From: Porodaedalea pini
Lineage: Eukaryota; Basidiomycota; Agaricomycetes; Hymenochaetales; Hymenochaetaceae
Length of the DNA stretch: 64,000 nt
Assembly: GCA_002794775.1 (NCBI GenBank)
Contig: NBAY01000093.1
Span: forward strand, 62,001-126,000
Reading direction: 5' to 3'
Position numbers and translations under genes: made by a program
The notes under the pieces: generated by a model
Databases searched by the model: none
The model's input: only the letters and a program-made list of their open reading frames with translations
Told to the model about the DNA's origin: nothing
Part shown: positions 56,992-64,000 of the stretch, piece after piece
Numbering within the stretch: the stretch's first letter is position 1
Layout of the letters: each line of letters starts with the position of its first letter

Positions 56992-57760
56992 GAATGCCTA
57001 TTTTCTCTGTGAATTCTGCACAGTACCTGCTCATTAAGTACTCAAAAAAAAGGCACAGTTCTCAGGAGAAGAAATATGTAAAATAGGGAGCAATAAATTG
57101 ACTGTGTAGGCAGGTGGAGATCAAACAAGTGCAGCTGGTCTGTTCTCTCACCCATTTCCACTGAGATTCAAAAATTATGGCTCCCCTAAATCTACCTATA
57201 AAATTCTTTTCTGTGTCTGTAAATTAAGTATATGACTATACCAACATCTCCTGAAAGTTTGAAGCCAATCCATTCAGTATTCAAGGTGCAGCAGCAAGAT
57301 TTGTGTTCTACTCTGCAAGACCTGTTGTGAGAAAAGGAGGGTGGAAAGAGCTTGAAGTGGAACACAAATCTTGCTGCTGCACCTTGAATACTGAATGGAT
57401 TGGCTTCAAACTTTCAGGAGATGTTGGTATAGTCATATACTTAATTTACAGACACAGAAAAGAATTTTATAGGTAGATGTAGGGGAGCCATAATTTTTGA
57501 ACCTCAGTGGAAATGGGTGAGAGAACAGACCAGCTGCACTTGTTTGATCTCCACCTGCCTACACAGTCAATTTATTGCTCCCTATTTTACATATTTCTTC
57601 TCCTGAGAACTGTGCCTTTTTTTTGAGTACTTAATGAGCAGGTACTGTGCAGAATTCACAGAGAAAATAGGCATTCATTCTAATTTTTCGACACTTTGGC
57701 TCTGATGCGGCTCATTTCACGTGACATGCACGTGTCGCAGGACTTATGAAAAAGGCTGTA

Positions 57761-57919
57761 ATATTGAAACGAAAGCTCTGGGTATATTGAAGATAAGGCA
57801 AAGAATAAGTGTAGCTTGCTAGCCAATTAACTCCGCAGCTGTCTACTGCTGTCTTTTTCCAGCTTCATCTTCTCGTTCTTTCCTTTTCCTCCTCCCCCCT
57901 TTCCTTCTCCTTACGAGGT
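57761..57919 (-). other. Short duplicate of the 58.8-58.95 kb region
   Basis: Minus-strand text rich in GGAAAAGGAAAG followed by GAAAAAGACAGCAGTAGACA resembles the 3' end of the coiled-coil frame at 58860-59126 and its flank. It sits directly beside the truncated BCS1 copy, suggesting that both were copied together. Confidence 0.4.
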
Positions 57920-58341
57920 TTATAGGTAAGCAATTTTTAATGTGAGAGCAAATTCATTTCGTAAAAGAAACAACGCACTCCACCTTGGTTGCTTGGAAAG
58001 CCAGAACATCATCCAGGCTGCATTCAATTACACATGCAATTAGCTCCTCAATCTTGAATTGCTTTTCGAGAGAATCTGTGCTCACTGAATGTTTCATCTC
58101 TGTCCTCAAACTCCACAGTAACGAAGAAGTACTCGACAAAGCTCGTCCACGCCATTCCCACGATCCTTCGTGCTGATTCCAGAGCGCCGCCGATGAGGAA
58201 AAGTTTTGCTCCCTCTCGGAGAGTGGGTGACGACAGAAGAAATCTTCAAAGAGCTAGGAGAGTGGTTACTAACCCTGAACCAATGGGCTCTGCTGGCGCG
58301 GTCGTCGGAGGGGTTGTGGTTGTAATTAGCGTGAAGTCCAT
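57920..58341 (-). pseudogene. Truncated BCS1-like duplicate (5' part)
   Basis: Near-identical to 48770-49190 at a constant offset of 9151 bp. It begins MDFTLITTTTPPTTAPAEPI at 58341, but TGG in the membrane helix has become TGA, with neighbouring changes, so it ends after about 32 codons. Exon 1, intron 1, and exon 2 with WMMFWLSKQ are retained, and homology ends inside intron 2. The AAA domain is absent. Retained introns show a DNA-level duplication. Confidence 0.85.
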
Positions 58342-58859
58342 TGAAGCGATAAAAAAGTTCTCAGCTTCAAGCGCTAGGGCCGGAGAGGGACTCTTGTCTT
58401 AAGCTTGACTAGCTTTATACCTTAAGTTGTCCGGCAATCACTTTTCCAATACACCAGATCGCATTGCCCTCTTCAAACGTACCTCTGTAGCATCTTGGCC
58501 GTTGAATTAGTCGATTCACAAGACGTTTCTGGTAGACCCGATCAAAGGACTTGCTGATATGGTATGATTAAAGGGCCATAGACAAAGCTAGGCAACGCCT
58601 AAGACAACGAAATTGAACACTGGTATGAGGGTAGGTTCCGCGCGCATGTGACCTCGTGAACACCACCTTCTCGAAAAGGCAATCGCCTGACTATCTGTCG
58701 GACAGGCAATATTAATCGCGATCCAAAATTCGAAGTATAGAATCGGATTATCAAATGAGAATATGAGACTTGGTCTAATCAAAAGCATAAAATATAGAAA
58801 ACAAAGCAACGCATAAACACACGATATCTTGCCAGCCAGTTGATACTGCAAAGTTTGTA
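58342..58859. other. Upstream region of the BCS1-like duplicate
   Basis: Non-coding and weakly similar to 49191-49634; the shared AAAAGGCAATCGCCT block is near 58674. No gene seen. Confidence 0.4.
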
Positions 58860-59126
58860 CTAGCTGTCCGCCACAGTCTTTTTCAAGCTTTCTCTTCTAC
58901 TCCCCTTCTTTCTTCTTCCTTCTTCTTCTTCTTCTTTCCTCAGCCCGCGTAATTTATCCAGTTCCTCCTTCAGCTCAGTCAGTTTTTTCCTTCCGGGATA
59001 ACTGCCTGAATCAATGTTTTGTAAAGGCAAGCCCTTCCTAAGTGTTCCAAATAATGAAGACTTGCCTTGGTCCTTAATGCTTTCGTCCCGATCACTACTT
59101 GGCTTCTGTGACTTTGGAGAAGACAT
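58860..59126 (-). CDS. Small charged coiled-coil protein or 3' exon remnant
   Basis: 88 residues, MSSPKSQKPSSDRDESIKDQ to ELDKLRGLRKEEEEEGRRKK and SLKKTVADS. Strongly charged and helical. It could be a stand-alone small protein or the Lys/Glu-rich tail of another BCS1-like paralogue, since such tails are common in that family and BCS1 debris lies next to it. Not resolved. Confidence 0.3.
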   Translation of the reverse strand: MSSPKSQKPSSDRDESIKDQGKSSLFGTLRKGLPLQNIDSGSYPGRKKLTELKEELDKLRGLRKEEEEEGRRKKGSRRESLKKTVADS

Positions 59127-60968
59127 TGCTGTAATGCGGCGGCAGGACCTTTGCCTACGATTATACCAATGGCTTTACTATATTTCCCTGAGGAGGGCCG
59201 CAAAGTGTGTGAACAAAGGTAGGCGCAAAGTCGGCGAAACCTAAAATCTGCATCTAAGTCGAGCCCCCTGGATCAAATGTGGCGTCATGCAAGAGAGGGA
59301 GTGCATCCTCAAGCTCCTCGTCGCATATAACCTCAGCATTATTGATACGCGTGGTGGAAACCTAGCATCTATGTGCTTCCACGATTTGATCTGGCTCGAC
59401 CCACTAGCATGAGACCCGCGATACTCTAGCTGGGCTCATTTCCATAATTGCCATTGCTCCGAAATGATCTGGCGGATACCCTGCTTCGATAAACGGAGCC
59501 ATGCAGACGGAGTCCAAGTGTGAAGCAGATCTTCTCTACCGAGGCAATGGGAGAATGCAACACGCGGATGAGTGTGTAGAGATCGATAGATCTAGAGACA
59601 CTAGAGACACGTCTGCAATTCCACGTATTCAAACTCTGCATAGGAAAGGAAGGGCATTTCAACGAAATGTGTGAAGAGAGTCGAGAGGCTTTTTTTTTGC
59701 TTTGAAGCAACGATGCCACAGTCCCAGAAAAGTCCACTTGTGACAGGACAAAGCAGGCAAGTAAAGCTGACCGAGCAAAGAAACCGTGGATACTTTCCAT
59801 GACTAATATACTAAACCAAAACTGGCATGTACCAGACGGAAGATGGATGGTGGCGTCTGCGAGGATTATAAAGCACTATGACACAATTTACTCCCACGGC
59901 TCTTCATCTTCATGATGTGCTAGTCATTCATCTACGCGGTTTGTAACTCGTCCAAACTACAAAAGGATGCGCAACTGACTGAATGGAAAAGTCTGACTCG
60001 AGAGTCCTTCCAGCTACCGATATCGAACTTTTCTTCCAGAGCTTGACCTGTATCAGGTTGCCAGCCTGTGATAAGACACTGGCACCCTCAAGTCGCCATG
60101 CCTTCAACTAGCCATGGGGCTCGTCATATTTGCCTACTGGTGCATAGCTACCACGAGGCTCTTCGCATCAATACCAAGCTACCTTAGTAGCTCGTTGAGC
60201 TAACGTGATGTGGGACACATTTATCTATGGACCAGGAGATATAGATCAACGGGCGCCGCATAGTAGCTGATCTAGTATCCCTTGAGGAGGAGGGGTACAA
60301 TGCCAAGGCTGAAGATGTTAGTGATCCGAGGTTTTGCGTAATTGCAGTCTTGCACATCGTGCGTCGTTTCAAACCGAACATATCGATCATTGCCGATAAC
60401 TGCTTTCCATCTGGCTTTTGGACAGCAATCTCGCTGTAAAAGCGGAGAGACTTATTCAGATGTGCCGCTCTGGAGAATATTAATAGTCGCAGTAAACAAG
60501 GGAATAAAATGTTATCTCTGTCCTGGTATTATGCGTGTTGGTCGCTGCTCATCATCTTCATGTTAAGCTCTTGGTCTCTCGACACACTCGAAATGTTGGC
60601 TTTATTACTCTTTTGACTTCGGTATTGCTTTGTCAGGCTTACGAACTTCTTTTGCACCTGCCTCTCCATCATCCTCTGTCTTTGATGAAGTCTCGTTTTA
60701 CCTCAGCTGATTTCCGAAAGGCCGCAAGATAATGGGGCCGAGGCGAAGCCGACAATAATAAATGATTTAACATATTTCTCTCAGCTGACTTGTAGCTGCA
60801 AAGTTTTCAAGCAAGTAAAAGTCAGAAAGCTTCATTGGGATTAGTCTATCTGATATTTAAGAGACTGAAAGCCAGCCTAAGGCATTGGATCTGTCTCTGT
60901 CGACCAAGCTACATTTTGTACCACACAAGTGTCCATCGCACAAAAGCCATCGCTGCACGGGGTACGGT
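59127..60968. other. No gene recognised
   Basis: The longest frame (minus 59426-59800, 124 codons, MESIHGFFARSALLACFVLS...) begins with a hydrophobic, signal-like stretch but shows no domain or conserved pattern. A T-run at 59691-59699 is present. Nothing else can be supported. Confidence 0.3.
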
Positions 60969-62800
60969 TTAAACAACTATTTCTGTAGCCGTATTCACCT
61001 TCGGTAGGACAGCAAGTTTCGTGCTTCTCCTCTCCGCATGCTCTGCAAAACATTCAGCCACTATTGACTCCATGCTGGTCTTCGGCACGATTGCAAGTGT
61101 TATCCTATCTGATATAAGGATGGTATTGCTTGTATTTGCCATTTCGATAGGTACAGGATCCAAACTTTTGATTCCTCGACACATAGTCGTGATAATGAGG
61201 GAGCTTGTAGGCTGGTCCCTCCTCGACGTGCCAAACGCCATCTTCTCCAGCTATTGATATTCTAGGCCATTACTGTGTCTGCGTGGTATCTGCTTGCACC
61301 CTGAAGTGAGGTGTCGACGGTCTACCTTTACCGTTGGAAGGAATAAAATGATTCCCGTTGTTGGATGCCGTGCGGCTTGTCCGTTCTGAACTTGAAGGAC
61401 TGGAGCCTCTGGACGGCATTTCTACTTGATGCAACCTGTTTTAGCAGATCCTACATGTCCATTTTAGTTTTAGTTCCACAAGAAATGGAAGAGATGGAAT
61501 GCACTGACCAGCATTGGAGCTACCTCTACAATGACTTCCTGGGGATGGAGGCGTCAGACGTCTGTCTGGTTCGGGAACATAAAGATGTTGCTCTCGCGTC
61601 AGAAACGGTTGGTGGGGATTTTGTTTACCGGGCATGAACTAGAGGATGAAGAAAAAGGGTTGCTCAACTGGAATCAGCCCCGGCTTTATATGCCCTAGCT
61701 GCCGCTACAAATAGTCTTTGCTTTCCAACTGGATGGACCGAGAACTCCGAGATACTCCGTATTGCAGACAAGGAAAGGCAGTCACTCTTCAAGCACACAT
61801 CTATGGCAATAGTATCTGTTGAAATGATTTGGAAGGCCGCGTATCAGACCTATCTGTGCTAATAGTGAGGGAGTGGGGAATGACCGAGTTTGCATTTTCC
61901 TGTTGCTTGACTAGGTACCACGACCGAAACTTCCGGTGCCCCGTATTGCAACCATCTCCAGCTCAGGGAAACATTGCTCTTCTCTTCTTCACATGCTATA
62001 CCGCTTGCAGGTGCTGGTAGATGGATATACTATATTCTCTCAAGTAAGAATGAGACGTGAGTTTATAAGTGAGGGAAGTACTCTGCATACGAAAACAGAC
62101 GCAACTCATTTTCTTTGCTGTACCTTAGACACAATTATGCTTCAAGTGCCCGACTTAACCTCCCTCCCTCTGGATACAGTTTACGGTGTGAAGGTATGCT
62201 TCTCTCGGCCCAGGAAGTCATGCAAACAAATATGAGTTTGCTCTTAGAATTTGACACCTGCAGATGTATAAAACCGCTGTAGCTTTCTATCAGCTCACTC
62301 AGTTTGGCCAGCAACTTGTTTAACGTCGAAGCGCCAGACACCCACCTCACTTATAAGTAGTCGACTACAAATAGGAAGAACCTTCTGACGACGATGCAGG
62401 ACAGAAAGGCTGACGGGAGAGGAGGCCGGCTACCCGGCCTACGTCCGAAACGCCTGTCTCACCACACATACAATCCCATGTCATCTCACCCAGAAAACCA
62501 TAAGTTCAATGCACAAGGCTTCGCTTCCTCTTCTACGCTACCGACATCTTCAGCTCCAACTTCAAAGAAGATTCCATCCATCCCAGCTCATAATTCGGAA
62601 ATCCAGGCTCCTTTGAGCTGTAGGTACCGGGATGGCATGAGGCTAGGCTGGGCTCCCCTGCCGGTATGTTATCACGAAGATGAAGATCATCGGAGGGAAG
62701 GTAGTACCACAGTGTGTGAGATTTGCAGCGAATACTGTGGGATTGAAGTGGTCTGTGCGATAAGAGAGAACTGAAATAACCTACTATAATGCTCATTAGA
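60969..62800. other. Possible remnants of membrane-protein coding sequence
   Basis: On the plus strand 61021-61257 is open and hydrophobic (DSMLVFGTIASVILSDIRMV, LLVFAISIGTGSKLL), resembling transmembrane helices. 61365-61637 and 62394-62774 are also open without recognisable domains. No consistent splice chain joins them. Probably degraded or lineage-specific genes. Confidence 0.25.
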
Positions 62801-63553
62801 CTGAGCAGATGTAGCTGGAAGTTTTATGAAATAAAGCAGTCGACTCTGAATAGTTTTCTTCGCCTCTTCAGATGAAAAGACTCAAGAAATTCTTAGTCGA
62901 AGATTCCGTAAGAGATACGACGTTTCAGACTTTCGTAGCACTGTAGAGGGCACGTATAAATCGTGCTATGCTTGATTATAAACAGAAGCCTCACTGTAGA
63001 CACTATTAGACAGTTTATCTGTTAAGATGAACGAAGGAGGTCATTTAGTCTCAGGCTTAGATCTGCAGGAAGACAAAGCAAAAAACACGCTTGATGATCA
63101 ATGGGACGAGCAATAGCACGAGAAAGCCACGAAGACTTACCTACCGCCCAGTCGAGACGAGCTCAGAACTTTATGTGGAGACAACTGAATCGAGAAATGC
63201 TAGTAAGACGAAAGGAGGAATGTCGCTGTTTAGGACCATTGTGTATATATGGCTCATATACAAAAATAATGGAAGCAAAGAAAAGTTCGATGAGACAGTA
63301 TGATATATGATGAGATTTCATGATATTGTGAACATATCAGGTTCGATAAGCGCTAGCATGAGGCCCCGCGGTCCAAATTCAAGTCACGGTTGTGCCAGCC
63401 ACGTGATGAGATTTTACGTCGAAAAGGTCGCGTTTGCAGTCTCAAACTTCAACCGGTCATTTGCACAACCTGCGCTCACATTAGCCATTCAGAGCCGAAA
63501 TGCGTATTTGAAAGTTGTCTCCACATTGCACACGCTCTGCCTCAACTTCAAGC
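62801..63553. other. Intergenic upstream of the right-edge gene
   Basis: No supported gene. It presumably includes the promoter of the plus-strand gene starting at 63554. Confidence 0.35.
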
Positions 63554-64000
63554 ATGGATGTCGAGATGTATATCCCTCGTCCGTTACCGTTTGCTGACGT
63601 TGTATTGCGAAGACGCACAGAAACTGGAACCGCTGAAGACGACCGATCAGTGACAATGAAAGTTTATAGGATGGTAACTGGGATTATTGCTCTTGCTGGT
63701 ACGTGCTGGTTCCGTCATGTCGCCTCTGTCTCGGATATGAACGAGAACAATTTCTTTAACAGCTCATCCCAATGAACGCTGCCGAAGGCTGCTTCGAGGC
63801 TTCAATTACGACATGCTTTCCGATGACGTGCAGATAACGCATGCGATTATTAGCGTCAAGACGAAGCCATCGGAAACGCGGAGACAAAGAAGGTGAGGCA
63901 AAACCAGCAGGTCACCATCGCACATTCCTTCCTTCGAGCCATCTACAATTGTTTGCTTTTCTGGTGCGGACGATTAGCGGTCCTTCCTCAGGAGCTTTTA
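63554..64000 (+). CDS. 5' end of an unidentified gene, partial at right edge
   Basis: MDVEMYIPRPLPFADVVLRR continues to GIIALA, ending at a GTACGT donor near 63699. An acceptor (TTTAACAG) at about 63761 joins in frame to AHPNERCRRLLRGFNYDMLS and SETRRQRR, and a second donor GTGAGG lies at about 63891. The spacing, frame continuity and consensus sites support a real gene, but too little is visible to name it. Confidence 0.5.

Larger units (their letters stand above)
50629..57758. mobile_element. Foldback MITE-2, TA-flanked, interrupted by Gypsy-2
   Basis: Left outer piece 50629-50715 and remainder 56997-57758 rejoin to about 849 bp of two long inverted arms around a short spacer (about 57310-57350). 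Ends are CAGCCTTTTTCATAAG and complement with TA on both sides (50627-50628, 57759-57760). It is homologous to MITE-1 throughout. Gypsy-2 sits 87 bp inside its left end. Confidence 0.85.

Overview
The window reads as nuclear DNA of a basidiomycete fungus, most likely an Agaricomycete. Genes carry many introns of about 50-70 nt. Protein families are typical of mushroom-forming fungi: BCS1-like AAA ATPases, a Baeyer-Villiger-type monooxygenase, multi-span membrane proteins and small ABM-like barrel proteins. Transposable elements show CpG decay. No rRNA or tRNA gene was recognised. Exon limits are hand-read from splice signals and frame continuity, so small errors are possible.

Layout. 1-4440 (minus strand) is the 5' half of a Ty3/Gypsy-type retroelement: Gag, then a retropepsin ORF overlapping it in the -1 frame, running off the left edge. 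4440-8700 is a degenerate mosaic of gene fragments, including a broken DNA topoisomerase I copy and an internal direct repeat. 8700-16376 is a nested transposon stack: a TA-flanked foldback MITE split by a decayed chromovirus (Gypsy-1, 9162-15903), whose 3' LTR is itself split by a solo LTR. 16.8-18.3 kb holds a dehydrogenase pseudogene and 18.3-20.0 kb an AT-rich island.

20.7-46 kb is mainly host genes: a single-pass membrane protein, a TPR protein, a flavin monooxygenase, a tandem short-chain dehydrogenase cluster (two genes and one fragment), a probable DUF6533-type membrane protein, an unassigned minus-strand gene, three dispersed ABM-like small genes, a TspO-like or other multi-span membrane protein, and a CDC48 paralogue that lacks its D2 ATPase ring. 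46.9-49.2 kb is a BCS1-like AAA ATPase. 49.6-50.6 kb is a second MITE type with CCCCGGAG subterminal repeats. 50.6-57.8 kb is a second foldback MITE copy split by a full-length, apparently intact chromovirus (Gypsy-2, 50716-56991) with identical LTRs. 57.9-58.3 kb is a truncated BCS1 duplicate. 58.4-63.5 kb holds little that can be assigned, and a gene starts at 63554 and leaves the right edge.

The clearest biology is in the two related chromoviruses. Each has 425-426-bp LTRs, a 5-bp target duplication, and a primer-binding site complementary to the predicted 5' end of its own RNA (Tf1/sushi-type self-priming). Each has a canonical GGGTTTT -1 frameshift heptamer followed after 6 nt by a 6-bp stem, both conserved, and a C-terminal chromodomain. 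Gypsy-1 is ruined mainly by transitions, while Gypsy-2 looks freshly inserted.
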